DNA from: Alviniconcha marisindica
Taxonomy: Eukaryota; Mollusca; Gastropoda; Provannidae
Length of the DNA: 64,000 nt
Reading direction: 5' to 3'
NCBI GenBank assembly: GCA_018857735.1
Contig: JABMCL010000155.1
Coordinates: forward strand, 262,501-326,500
A program made the position numbers and the translations under genes. How positions within the stretch are numbered: position 1 is the first letter of the stretch; each line of letters starts with the position of its first letter. The notes under the pieces are model-generated. The model was not told where the DNA came from and did not search any database. It saw nothing but the letters and a program-made list of their open reading frames with translations. Shown here in pieces: positions 20,037 to 33,995 of this stretch.

Positions 20037-23000
20037 TGCAGGCAAGTTGTGAGAAAATCTAGTTGTCATTTGCTTTGAGATGGAATAGAAGGGTTTGGGA
20101 GTTGTTTTTTTTGTGTGTGTGTTGGGGGGGGGGGGGGGGTTGTGTGTGTGTTTCTTGTTAGTGTTGAACAGTGTGTGCATGCTTGCAGGCAAGTCGCGGT
20201 GGCTGGAGAGCCCGGTCGTCCTGTGCCCAGAGATGGGGGAGGGAAACAGACCCACCCTGGACCAGTTCCTGCAGGAGTTTGACGTGGTCTTTGTGGACGT
20301 CACAGGCTACCTCAACCTGACCACAGGCATGACCAAGGCTCTCTACAGCAGGGTTGGTTGACACAATGTTCCGTCTTATCCCTCCTATCCATCTCTGTCT
20401 TATCCCTCTTATCCGTCTTATCCACCTTATCCACTTTTACACATCACTCTCGTTGTCTTCCTGTGTCTCTCCTGCCTGCAGAACCCACAACAGAATAAAA
20501 ACTGCCCTGGCAAAATTCTGTATTAATTCCACCATCATTTTGGATTCATTTCATAGGCAGGTATGATCTGTGGCCACTTTTTTCTTGAGCAAAAACGAGT
20601 CAACATGCCTTTCTGCTGGGAAATCTGCAGAGTACACAAAATATGAGAGGAGCAATTAAAGCTTCTTCTTTTTTTAAATATATATCAGTAGAAGTAGAGT
20701 GTTTTCTTGACATAAACTTGTTTCTGTTATACAGTTTACTCAATTTTGTGTTCTGAATCGTGTTTCTTTTTTACTGATAACTCTGTTTTGTGTTTCAAAT
20801 CCTGTTTCTTTTTCACTGATATAACTCTGTATTTCAAATCCTATTTCTTTTTTTTTTTTACTGATATCTGGTTTGTGTTTTGAATCCTGTTTCTTTTAAC
20901 TGATAACTCTGGTTTGTGTTCCAAAGCCTGTTTCTTTTTCACTGATAACTGGTTTGTGTTTTGAATCATGTTTCTTTTTCACTGATAACTGGTTTGTGTT
21001 TCAAACCCTGTTTCTTTTTTACTGATAACTCTGATTTGTGTTTCGAATCCTGTTTCTTTTAACTGATAACTCTGGTTTGTGTTTAGAACCCTGTTTCTTT
21101 TTTACTGATAACTCTGGTTTGTGTTTAGAACCCTGTTTCTTTTTTACTAATAGCTGTGTTTTGTAACTGGCAGGTGTGCCATGAAGCAGAGATAGCCTTG
21201 GAGTGTTTGACAGGAGAAGGATCAGAGCACTTTGACCAGCTGCTGATGACACCCTGCCCCTTCCAGTTCAAGTTTGACTACACCTTCACGTGCGTGCCTC
21301 ATTGTTCTCATTTCTGTATCCTCACAGCTGGGAGGTTGTCATAGGTGACTCCACATTCACATGCGTGTCTCTTTGTTCTCATTTCTGTATCCTTACAGCT
21401 GGGTTTGACATAGGTGACTCCACCTTCACATGCGTGTCTATTTGCTCTCATTTCTGTATCCTCACAGCTGGGAGGTTGTCATAGGTGACTCCACATTCAC
21501 ATGCGTGTCTCTTTGTTCTCATTTCTGTATCCTTACAGCTGGGTTTGACATAGGTGACTCCACCTTCACATGCGTGTCTATTTGCTCTCATTTCTGTATC
21601 CTCACAGCTGGGAGGTTGTCATAGGTGACTCCACATTCACATGCGTGTCTCTTTGTTCTCATTTCTGTATCCTCACAGCTGGGAGGTTGTCATAGGTGAC
21701 AGCTAGACCCTCACTGGCTCAGCCCCTCAAATCCTGATTTTCACATGGGTCTAATAGTAAACCCTTGCTATTTAAATCGCTCAGACAGTAAATTTGTGAT
21801 TTTCAAAATGGTCAAACATGAAACCCCTGACTTTAAAATTTGGCAAATTGTAAAATCTTTTCAGAGTTGCCTGACAGTAATTTTTCTATTTTGAAATTGG
21901 TAATACAAGAGACCTCTGAATTTCAAATTGGTCAAACAGTTAATTATTTGTATTAAAAATGGTAAGACAGTAAACTCCTAATTTTAACTTAGGGCAGACA
22001 GTATATTCCTGATTATTAGTTAGTTTTGCATCTGAGTTTTGCCAGTGCCTGCCGATCATATTGCAGTGAGGTCGGAAAGTTTACATCAAGCGGCATGTAC
22101 TTCAACACAGACCTTCATGCTTGCATAAACACTAGCAGCCTTGTGAAGGTTACTTGTAGCTGTAATCCTGCGTGTGATGGTGTCTGCCCATCTTTTTCTG
22201 TGGGCTCCATCTGTGTCTCCATTTTTCCTGTGTGTTCCATGTGTGTGTCAGTCTTTCCTGTGTGTCCCATCTGTGTGTTCCATCTTTCCTGTGTGTTCTA
22301 TCTGTGTTGCCTGTGTGTCCATCTTGACTGTTTTTTAAAACCTGTATGAGTGTCCATCATTCCTGTGTTTTATCTGTATGTCCATCATTTCTGTGTGTTT
22401 CATCTGTGTGTCTATCTTAATTATGTTTTATCTGTATGCATGTCCATCATTTCTGTGTGTTTCGTCTGTGTGTCTATCTTAATTATGTTTTATCTGTATG
22501 CATGTCCATCATTTCTGTGTGTTTCGTCTGTGTGTCTATCTTAATTATGTTTTATCTGTATGCATGTCCATCATTTCTGTGTGTTTCATCTGTGTGTCTA
22601 TCTTAATTATGTTTTATCTGATGCATGTCCATCATTTCTGTGTGTTTCGTCTGTGTGTCTATCTTAATTATGTTTTATCTGTATGCATGTCCATCATTTC
22701 TGTGTGTTTCATCTGTGTGTCTATCTTAATTATGTTTTATCTGTATGCATGTCCATCATTTCTGTGTGTTTCATCTGTGTGTCTATCTTAATTATGTTTT
22801 ATTTGTATGCGTGTCCATCATTTCTGTGTGTTTCATCTGTGTGTCTTAATTATGTTTTATCTGTATGCATGTCCATCATTTCTGTGTGTTTCATCTGTGT
22901 GTCTATCTTAATTATGTTTTATTTGTATGCGTGTCCATCATTTCTGTGTGTTTCATCTGTGTGTCTTAATTATGTTTTATCTGTGTGCATGTCCATCATT

Positions 23001-26000
23001 TCTGTGTGTTTCATCTGTGTGTCTTAATTATGTTTTATCTGTATGCGTGTCCATCTTTCCTGTGTGCAGAGTGAGCTTCACCCCAGACTCACTGAAGCAG
23101 GTGGTTCAGAAGTTCCAGTTGTCAGATCGAGCACTGGACCATAGCGGTGAGCTGGTTGCCACGGTGATGCCCAGCATGCTGGACGTGCTGGAGCGAGGTC
23201 TGGGGGATCGCGTCACCCTCGTGCAGCCACAGCCACACCCCTCTCCCATGGTTTGTGTCTTTTCCTTCATTGTGTAGTGATTCAGCCACACCCCTTTCGC
23301 ATGGTTTGTGTCTTCTGCTTCTTTGTGTAGTGATTCAGCCACACCCCTTTCCCATGGTTTGTGTCTTCTGCTTCTTTGTGTAGTGATTCAGCCACACCCC
23401 TCTCCCATGGTTTGTATCTTTTCCTTCTTTGTGTAGTGATTCAGCCACACCCCTCTCCCATGGTTTGTCTTTTACTTCTTTGTGTAGTGATTCAGCCACA
23501 CCCCTCTCCCATGGTTTGTGTCTTCTACTTCTTTGTGTAGTGATTCAGCCACACCCCTCTCCCATGGTTTGTGTCTTCTGATCCTTTGTGTTGTGATTCA
23601 TGGTTTGTGTCTTCTACTTTGTGTAGTGATTCAGCCACACCCCTCTCCCATGGTTTGTGTCTTCTGATCCTTTGTGTTGTGATTCATGGTTTGTGTCTTC
23701 TGACCCTTTGTGTAGTGATTCAGCCACACCCCTCCCCATGGTTTGTGTCTTCTGATCCTTTGTGTAGTGATTCAGCCACACCCCTCTCCCATGGTTTGTG
23801 TCTTCTGATTCTTTGTGTAGTGATTCATGGTCTGTGTCATCTGCTCCTTTGTGTAGTGATTCAGCCACACCCCTCTCCCCTGATTTGTCTTCTGCTCCTT
23901 TGTGCAGTGATCCAGTCTCAGCCACACCCCTCTGTGTCTATTTTCTGTTCCTTTGTGTATGACTCAGCCATGCCCCTCTTTGTGTCTCTTCTGCTCCTTT
24001 GTGCGGTGATTCAGTCATGGTCACACCCCTCTGCTTTGGGCTGTGTCTCTTCTCTGCTCCTTTGTGCAGTGATTCAGTTTTGGCCATGCCCCATTCTTGC
24101 TTGTGTTTGTTCTGTTGCTTTGTGCAGTGATTCAGTCTTGGCCATGCCTCATTCTTGCTTGTGTTTGTTCTATTGCTTTGTGCAGTGATTCAGTCTTGGC
24201 CATGCCCCATTCCTGCTTGTGTTTGTTCTATTGCTTTGTGCAGTGATTCAGTCTTGGCCATGCCCCATTCCTGTTTGTGTTTGTTCTATTGCTTTGTGCA
24301 GTGATTCAGTCTTGGCCACACACCATTCCTGTTTGTGTTTGTTCTATTGCTCTGAGCAGTGATTCAGTCTTGGCCATGCCCCATTCCTGCTTGTGTTTGT
24401 TCTGTTGCTCTGTTCAGTCTCAGCCTCACCCTTAGCTTGGGTTTGTGTCTCATACCTGTGAACAACGAAATACAAGTGTCGGCCTGTTACTGACACAGCA
24501 CCAGTCAATAAACTGTCTAGACATCCCAGCAGCATTTCAGGGATCTTCTCTAGAGTGGAGTAAAACCTTTCACTCTGTTTATCTAAGGTGAATTTGATTT
24601 GAAACTTTTCACTCTGTTTATCTAAGGCAAATTTGATTTGACCTCTTTCTTCTTTTTTCTTCTTCTTTTTTCTCTTCTCATCAGAAAAGGTCCTTTCTCC
24701 CTACAGGGGGTCATGGAATGGTGGCTGAGGCTCAGTTGGCTAGGGCTCTGGTGTTGCTGGCTTTCCTCTTGCTTGCTTGAAATGTTCCATGGGCATAGTT
24801 TTACATTTGAGAACAGATCAAGTATTTTATCATCCTGAGGTGACCCTGTGTGGTTGACAAGATGTTAAAATCCACTTACTATCCACTCTCTTTGCAGGTG
24901 AATATGCCATGGACTTATTCATTTGACTGAGTGGAGGTAGAATAAATATAGTCGTGATTGCCTTGTGTTTTGTGCAGTGGTCTGTGACCGAGAAACCGCT
25001 GCCACAGGTCAGCGACTGCACTTTGACGTTCGGCCTCTTGCACCACAAAAGCAATTCGTTGCGACTGTTGGACCGTGGCCCTCCTGCCAACTCCCCGGAG
25101 GTCAGTGACCTGGGTCATTGTCACCGTTGTTGTCATTTGTTTGAAACATTGCGTTGACCATGTTCACGTGAGCTCAACATTGCAGATAAGGCAGCTTGTG
25201 ATGCACATCAGCGGTTCACACAAACAAATATGCTGCAGGTCTGACCCATGCTTTCTGGTCCACCTCAGGTAGTTGGTCAGTATGGGTACATTGTAACCAG
25301 GCCAGGTGGAATGGACAGGGTGGGGTTGTACATTGACACAATGACAGTTGGTCGGTATGGGTACATTGTAACCAGGCCAGATGGAATGGACAGGGTGGGG
25401 TTGTACATTGACAGTTGGTCAGTACGGGTACATTGTAACCAGGCCAGGTGGAATGGACAGGGTGGGGTTGTACATTGACAGTTGGTACTGGTACATTGTA
25501 ACCAGGCCAGATGGAATGGACAGGGTGGGGTTGTACATTGACAGTTTGTTGGTACAAGTACATTGTAACCAGGCCAGATGGAATGGACAGGGTGGTGTTG
25601 TACATTGACAGTTGGTCAGTACGGGTACATTGTAACCAGGCCGGGTGGAGTGGACAGGGTGGGGTTGTACATTGACACAATGACAGTTGGTCGATACGGG
25701 TACATTGTAACCAGGCCGGGTGGAATGGACAGGGTGGGGTTGTACATTGACGGTTGGTTGGTACGGGTACATTGTAACCAGGCCAGATGGAATGGACAGG
25801 GTGGTGTTGTACATTGAAAGTTGGTCAGTACGGGTACATTGTAACCAGGCCGGGTGGAATGGACAGGGTGGGTTTGTACATTGACGGTTGGTTACGGGTA
25901 CATTGTAACCAGGCCAGATGGAATGGACAGGGTGGGGTTGTACATTGACGAGTTGGTCAGTACGGGTACATTGTAACCAGGCCGGGTGGAGTGGACAGGG

Positions 26001-27778
26001 TGGGGTTGTACATTGACACAATGACAGTTGGTCGATACGGGTACATTGTAACCAGGCCGGGTGGAATGGACAGGGTGGGGTTGTACATTGACGGTTGGTT
26101 GGTATGGGTACATTGTAACCAGGCCAGGTGGACTGGACAGGGTGGGGTTGTACATTGACAGTTGGTCAGTACGGGTACATTGTAACCAGGCCAGATAGAA
26201 TGGACAGGGTGGGGTTGTACATTGACGGTTGGTTGGTACGGGTACATTGTAACCAGGCCAGATGGAATGGACAGGGTGGGGTTGTACATTGACAGTTGGT
26301 CAGTCCGGGTACATTGTAACCAGGCCAGATGGAATGGACAGGGTGGGGTTGTACATTGACAGTTGGTCAGTACGGGTACATTGTAACCAGGCCAGATAGA
26401 ATGGACAGGGTGGGGTTGTACATTGACGGTTGGTTGGTACGGGTACATTGTAACCAGGCCAGATGGAATGGACAGGGTGGGGTTGTACATTGACAGTTGG
26501 TCAGTACGGGTACATTGTAACCAGGTCGGGTGGAATGGACAGGGTGGGGTTGTACATTGACACAATGACAGTTGGTCAATACGGGTACATTGTAACCAGG
26601 CCAGATGGAATGGACAGGGTCGGGGTATACATTGACAGTTGGTTGGTATGGGTGCATTGTAACCAGGCCAGATGAAATGGACAGGTGGGGTGACTTGATA
26701 GTTCACCAGTTGGTACAGCTACAGTCTTTGAGCACAAGTGTTTGCTATTTTCCTACCCCATGCAAAACAGGTATTGTGAACTGTGGTGGAAGCGAACAGT
26801 TTATGAACACTAAAAGAGTTCATTGCCAAGCTGACTTTTCTTTCACTGTTCACAGGCAGTTGAGTTCCGCCAGTTTTGGGGGGAGAAATCAGAACTGCGA
26901 CGATTCAAGGATGGCGGCATCTCAGAAGCTGTGGTGTGGGCGTTCTCATCCGGACTCAGTCAGAAGCGAATGGTGTGCAGCAAGATCGTGACCCACGTCC
27001 TTCACAGGTCTGCTCACTGTACCTTGCTCCTTCCACTATTTTGTCCTCATTGGTCATACATGTCTCTGCCAACTTCAGAATAAAAAGAAGGCCCAGAGGC
27101 CCAGTTTTAGGAATGCTTTTTTCATTTCTTCCCAAAGTTTTTATCACAAACCCTGTTTGAGTCTTAGTGTTGTCTGTCATTACTGTAAAAAGTTGTCAGT
27201 TTTAGTAAGATTACCATCAGTTTATTAACCTGGGCATGTAAAACATTCTCAGTTTTAGAAAGATTACCATCTGTCTGTTAACCTGGACATGTAAAAAGTT
27301 GTCAGTTTTAGAAAGATTACCACCCGTCTGTATTAACCCGAGCATGTAAACAGTGACACAAGGTATTCTCACAGTTACAGTCAGCACAGTTTCCCTGATC
27401 ACAGTCCATTTTCAATGAAAGCCCCCAACCCACCTCCACCCTTCCTTTCAAGGACCCAAATTCCTGATTCTAGAACTGATCCTATAGGAAAGATAAAGTG
27501 TTGATTGCCAGTGATTACATTGTAAGGAGTGTCTGGAACTGATACACAGAGTCAAGAGAGTACATGTTTTCCTAGGTTTATTTCACTCCTATGACTACCA
27601 CATGGGTGCTGTCCCCTGACGGCCAGCATTGCCCCCCCCCCCCCCTCCCCCCCAACCTAACACCCAACACCAAGTTTATTTTCTTTATTACATGGAATTT
27701 TGCTCAAACTGAGCTGCATGTTACATTCACACTCCTTATTGTGTGTGTGAACATAACATGCAGTGTGACTGGTTGCGC

Positions 27779-27851
<73 letters not shown>

Positions 27852-30800
27852 AACATGGTTATTGTTTGATAGGTGATAATGAAAGCTAGACTACAATATT
27901 TAAGATTCTGTTTGTTTGAAATGTATGTTGATGTGGTTTCTGTCATAAGATGTTTGTACAGCGCAGTGAGTTTAACTCTGGTTAAAAAACGGCGCTTTAT
28001 AAGAATTGTTTTTTTATTATTATTCTCTGCGCAGGCATGCAGGTATAAGCTGTGACCAGATACGTGCGGTTGGACAACAGCTGGAGAGCGTTTTGCACGT
28101 CCCTCGTCGGATCATCACCGAGACGGGTGGAGGTGGCAGTGGGGCAGTTTATGGAACGGGGGAGGAGCGCATCTACCACATCCGCCAGGCACTGGAGGAG
28201 CTGGGCAGGACACTGAAGAAGCTGCCCAGTCTGGCGCTGAGGATTAACGCCGTCACTGGAATCGACCCCACTGTCCGGTTCTCTGAGGTTGGCATATGTT
28301 TGCAGGGAGGGATGGGGTGTTGCCTGGTGGTTTTCTTGAGGTTTTTCTGTTTTGTTTTGTGATCACAGACATTACTGGGGTTTTGTAATGACATATATTA
28401 CAGGTGTTTTATAATGACATACATTGCAGGTGTTTTATAAAGACATACATTGCATGTGTTTTATAATGACTTACATTGCAGGTGTTTTATAATGACATAC
28501 ACTTTTTGCTAGTGTTTTGTAATGATGTGCATTACAGGTGTTTTGTAATGACATACATTACAGGTGTTTTATAAAGACGTACATTGCATGAGTTTTATAA
28601 TGACATACATTGCAGGTGTTTTATAATGATATACACTTTTTGCTAGTGTTTTGTAATGATGTGCATTATAGGTGTTTTGTAATGACATACATTACAGGTG
28701 TTTGTGATGACATACATTACAGGACACAAATATTGACCGACTGTTGACTGCAAGTGTTGTGTTGGCTGTGCAGGTGTCATGCTGACTGTGCAGGTGTTGT
28801 GTTGACTGTGCAGGTTCTGTTGACTGTGCATGTGTTGTGTTGACTGTGCAGGTGTTGTGTTGACTGTGCAGGTGTTGTGTTGGCTGTGCTGTTGTGTTGA
28901 CTGTGCAGGTGTTGTGTTGACTGTGCAGGTGTTGTGTTGACTGTGCAGGTGTTGTGTTGACGGTGCAGGAGTTGTGTTGACTGTGCAGGTGTTCCCAGCG
29001 CACCCAGCAGTAGCCAGGCTGACGTCAGAGAATCTGCTGAAGGGAGACAACACCCCTTTGCCACTCTTCACACCAGCCATGACAGGTCAGTGACAGGCCA
29101 CTTGGTGTTTTACACCCAATCAACTACTGCAGTTATATCAGGGCGATACAGGTCAGTGACAGGTAACTTGGTGTTTTATGCCCAGTCAACCACTGCAGTT
29201 ATATCAGGGTGATGTAGGTCAGTATACATGTTCTATGAGAGAACGCCCCAAGACAACCCAGCGTCCTGACTCGAGTATTGATCCGTAGGTGCACCTGTTT
29301 ATCTCTACCCCAACCCTGCACTCCCCCTTCTGTTCCAGCAGTTTTATATCCCGATCCAAGTATTGATCAGCAAGTGGACCAAGCTCATCTCGTCTCCCAT
29401 CCCCCATTGGTTTTAACTGTTTTACACCCAAGACAAGCTTGTTTTGTAGATTGTCCCTAATATGCTCTTTAGCATCTGAGGACATTAAGAAAAAAGAATA
29501 GAAACTGAGGATGGGGATGATGTGGTGATGGTGATGATGGTGGTGGTGGTGGTGGTCATCGCGCTTGAGACGGGGCCAGGCTGCTGGTTCTGTCAGTCAG
29601 TCCTGTAGATGCCGATCCACTGGCGCGGGGCTTGTGTTTCTGGGATAGTAGTTAGAAGTGTCCGTTGCAGAGTCTGATGAACATGAGAAGGTTGGATGTG
29701 TGTCCTGTCTCCAGTTGCACTGCGATCACCTGGTCTTTTCTGGAGGCTTTGTAGCTCTGTCGGCTGTGGTAGTCTGGGTGTTGCTGTAGCCGTGTCTCAT
29801 GGAACTGGGTTTTTTCACTGGAACCGTGATGATGATAATAATAAATAATGCATTTCTAATGCGCTCAATCCCTCTATGACTATACATGTGTGAGGCTCAA
29901 AGTGTTGTACAAGAAACATTACAAGAGTACACAACTTAATAATGCAGTACATCTCTCACTCTATCCCTTGCTCTCCCCCACATCCGCATACACATATGCA
30001 CGCACACACACACACACACAAACATACACACAGTCTTGCAACCCCTCACTTCCTTCTCTTTCTTTCCCAGTCTCTCTCCAACCCCCCATCCCCAAAAATC
30101 ATCAGTCATCAGTCAGACTGTGATGTGAAGTGTTACAATGTACATCTGACCAAGTACCACCACTCTTTAAGACCAGAATTGCTGGAGTTTTGTGCTGGTC
30201 GACAACAGGGGCCCCCAAGTACCACGATGGACTCTTGCTTGGCTGATGTTTTATTGAAAAATGTAGTGAATGTTTTACGTAAATGACGAGCCAGAAGGCA
30301 AATTTCTCTGCACAGTAACTTGGTGTTTTACGCCCAGTTTCTCTACACGGAGACAGTAAAGTTGTATTGTATTTCAGTGATCTGCACGCTGGAAGGAAGC
30401 GGCCACTGGCCTGAAGACATTGACCGGATACGTGACCTGAAGACCCTCTACCTCATTGACCTTGGGGAGAAGCTGGCTGACCTTGGCCTTGACGTCAGTA
30501 TCCAGGAGACACACGTGGACGTGTTGAAGGTAGCATGCTTGAGCCTGTGTGTGGAGAGGGCGCTTGTGAGATGGCGTAACGGATGAAAAAGTGAGATGGG
30601 GGGGGGGGGGGGGGGGGGGGGGGGGATTGATTCTATGATGGGTCGAAAGCAGTCTATTGAAGTGGAAGTGGAACTGTGCATACACAACTGTGTCATGTTA
30701 GAATACTTTCAGTAGCAAGATTTTGCATGTGTGTGTGTGAGACAGAGTGTGTGTATGTTTGTCTGTATTTGTGTTCAGTCACTTTTGTTGCTTGTTTGTA

Positions 30801-33800
30801 GACAGGGAATGTGTAGCGGGTTTCCACCTTTCTGTCCTGTTGGTTGCTTGTGTGTTCTTTTGGGGGGGGTGGGGGGTGGGGGGGTGGCGTGATGAGCCAT
30901 CAGAAAATGGCAGACGAGAGCAAGCAGCCACAGCACAGCACATTCCTTTCCCTTCTGTTTGCCGTAGATCTGTTCAGCAGCTTTGTGGGCTGAGTTTGAC
31001 TGGTGGCAAGCAACATAGTGAGTCTGTGTCAAAATCAGAATAAAATCACCAGCTGAGTTTGTGTGTGTGTCCCAGGATGGGTATGTCTTCCGCCTGAAGC
31101 TGGGGGTGAGTCGTGAGGTGGGCGTGCTGCGCATGGTGCGGTCACCAGAGGGCATGCTGAAGATGGAGGACACGCCCGAGTCGATGGCTGTGGAGGCGGA
31201 GATCACCGCCATGCCTGAACTGACCACAATGCTGCAGGGGTGAGTGTGTGACACATGCATGGACTTAACTTCGGTAGTTAAATGATGGCTGTGAACACCA
31301 TGTAACACACCTGAGTCAAAAGCTGTTCACTCTGAAATCACCACAATGCCTGAACTGACCACAGTGCTGCAGGGGTGAGTGTTTGGTGTATGTGTGGACT
31401 TCAGTAGCTCAGTGCTGGCCATGATCACCATGGTAACACACCAGAGTCGGTGGCCGTGGCAGCTGAAATGACCATCACAGTCACATTCCAGGCCTGCTGT
31501 GGCAGGGCAATCAGCTGCAGTTGGTTTGGGGCCTTGGACAGTGTAGGCACACCATACAACACCGACTGTCCCACAAATGCACTGTGCAAACAAGCTGCAT
31601 CCATGAACAGGTCAGATGCGCTGTAGGCAACCTTGCAAATGAATGCCACTGGATCACAGCAAATGGTGATCTCTTGTGACAATACAAACAGTTGCAGAAA
31701 ATTTGCCCCTCAGTATGATTTGAATATCTTGCTGGATTTGGTGCATGTACGGGCTGCTTTGTTATATCGCCCGTAAGTGTGCCCACTTGGGTGTCATGCT
31801 TGTTCTTAGTATATTTTCACCCTGATATAACCACGATGGTTGACTGGGCGTAAAACACCAAGTTACTACGACTACTTCTTAGTTTATTACTTGTTCCTGG
31901 AATTGTTTCTGGCAGGTCTAGCTCCCTAGTAGGGGAGGTCTAGGTCCACAGTTTGGGGCAATGGTAGATGCAAGGTAGTGACTGCAGAATCCCATTGCTG
32001 AGGCAGTTTGGGAAGCAGAACCCTGTGTGAGTGACAGGCGATCTAGGTCCACAGTTTGGTGTCACAGGTGTTTGTGAAGACAGGTTGCTCTTCCTCTGGA
32101 GGCTGCCACAGTCTCAAACCATTGCTGACAGCAGTTAAAAAGCCCTCAGTCTCTGACCAATACTGACAACAGTGGAACAACCATTATTGACAGCAGTGGA
32201 ACAACCATTATTGACAGCAGTGGAACAACCATTACTGACAACAGTGGAACAACCATTACTGACAGCAGTGGAACAACCATTATTGACAGCAGTGGAGTAA
32301 CCATTACTGACAGCAGTGGAACAACCATTACTGACAGCAGTGGAACAACCATTATTGACAGCAGTGGAACAACCATTACTGACAGCAGTGGAACAACCAT
32401 TACTGACAACAGTGGAACAACCATTATTGACAGCAGTGGAGTAACCATTACTATTATTGATAACAGTGGAATAACCATTACTGACGACAGTGGAATAACC
32501 ATTACTGACAACAGTGGAATAACCTATTGACACATGGATAACCATTACTATTATTGATAACAGTGGAATAACCATTACTGACGAAAAGTGGAATAACCAT
32601 TACTGACAACAGTGGAATAACCATCAATGATCAACAATGGAATAACCATTACTGATAACAGTGGAATAACCATTACTGATAACAGTGGAATAACCATTAC
32701 TGATAACAATGGAATAACCATTACTGACAACAGTGGAATAACCATCAATGACAACAGTGGAATAACCATCAATGACAACAATGGAATAACCATTACTGAC
32801 AACAGTGGAACAACCATCAATGACAACAGTGGAGTAACCATTACTATTATTGATAACAGTGGAATAACCATTACTGACGACAGTGGAATAACCATTACTG
32901 ACAACAGTGGAATAACTATCAATGACAACAATGGAATAACCATTACTGATAACAGTGGAATAACCATTACTGACGACAGTGGAATAACCATTACTGACAA
33001 CAGTGGAATAACCATCAATGACAACAATGGAATAACCATTACTGATAACAGTGGAATAACCATTACTGACAACAGTGGAATAACCATTACTATTACTGAC
33101 AACAGTGGAATAACTATTACTATTACTGACAACAGTGGAATAACCATTACTGACAACAGTGAAATAACCATTACTGACAACAGTGAAATAACCATTACTG
33201 ACAACAGTGAAAGAGAGCTACAGTCCACAGCTTGGTTGCGGGTTTTGCAGGATTCAGCAGGAGCACCCGTCCTTCTGTGCCACAGTGCGACTGGTCAAGC
33301 GATGGCTGTCAGCACAGTTACTGTTGGGTCACGTCCCCGAGGTGACTGTGGAGAAGACTGTGGTCCATCTGTTTGACCACCCGCTGCCCTTCACCGCCCC
33401 AGTGTGAGTTATCTTGCTGTAGGGTTGTGTGTTGGGGAGGTAGGTGTGGATGTGTGTATGCTTGTGTGTCATGTTAGTGCGTATGTGTGGGGTGTGTGTG
33501 TTTGCGCGCATATGCCTGTGTGTCTGTTGTTGACATTTTATAGACCTCTCAGCTTGTGGCTTTCTCTCTTTTGCAGGTCACCGCTTGTGGGATTGCTACG
33601 CTTTCTGAAGTGGGTTTCTGGAAATGAATACAAAGGCGAGTACTGCATGGGCATCAGACATCAGTGTGCTATATTATGGCAGTGTGACACATGCCTTTTT
33701 ATCTTGTTTGTTAGTGTTCCTCAGCTACACCAGGGTTAGGTGAGAGGGAAGTGTGTGCAACCATTTCCCTACAACAGGAAAGCTGTCACATATGTCTGCG

Positions 33801-33946
33801 AATGCAGTGCTACCTGTCACTACAGCAGCTCCGCTCTGACTTGGGGGATCTGAATCGTTGAATTTGTTGTGTCATGACGCAACAATGACCCCCCGCACCC
33901 CATACAGGCACACACACCACACAGGCAGGCACACACACACTCGCAT

Positions 33947-33995
<49 letters not shown>

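Noticed and set aside
25216..26706. Pro/Cys-rich open frames of up to 249 codons, minus strand
   Set aside because: Translation of the 67-bp minisatellite inside NOL6 intron 12.
32135..33376. GITITDNS-type (plus) and VMVIPLLS-type (minus) open frames
   Set aside because: 24-bp repeat divisible by three; overlaps the acceptor side of NOL6 exon 18 only by chance.
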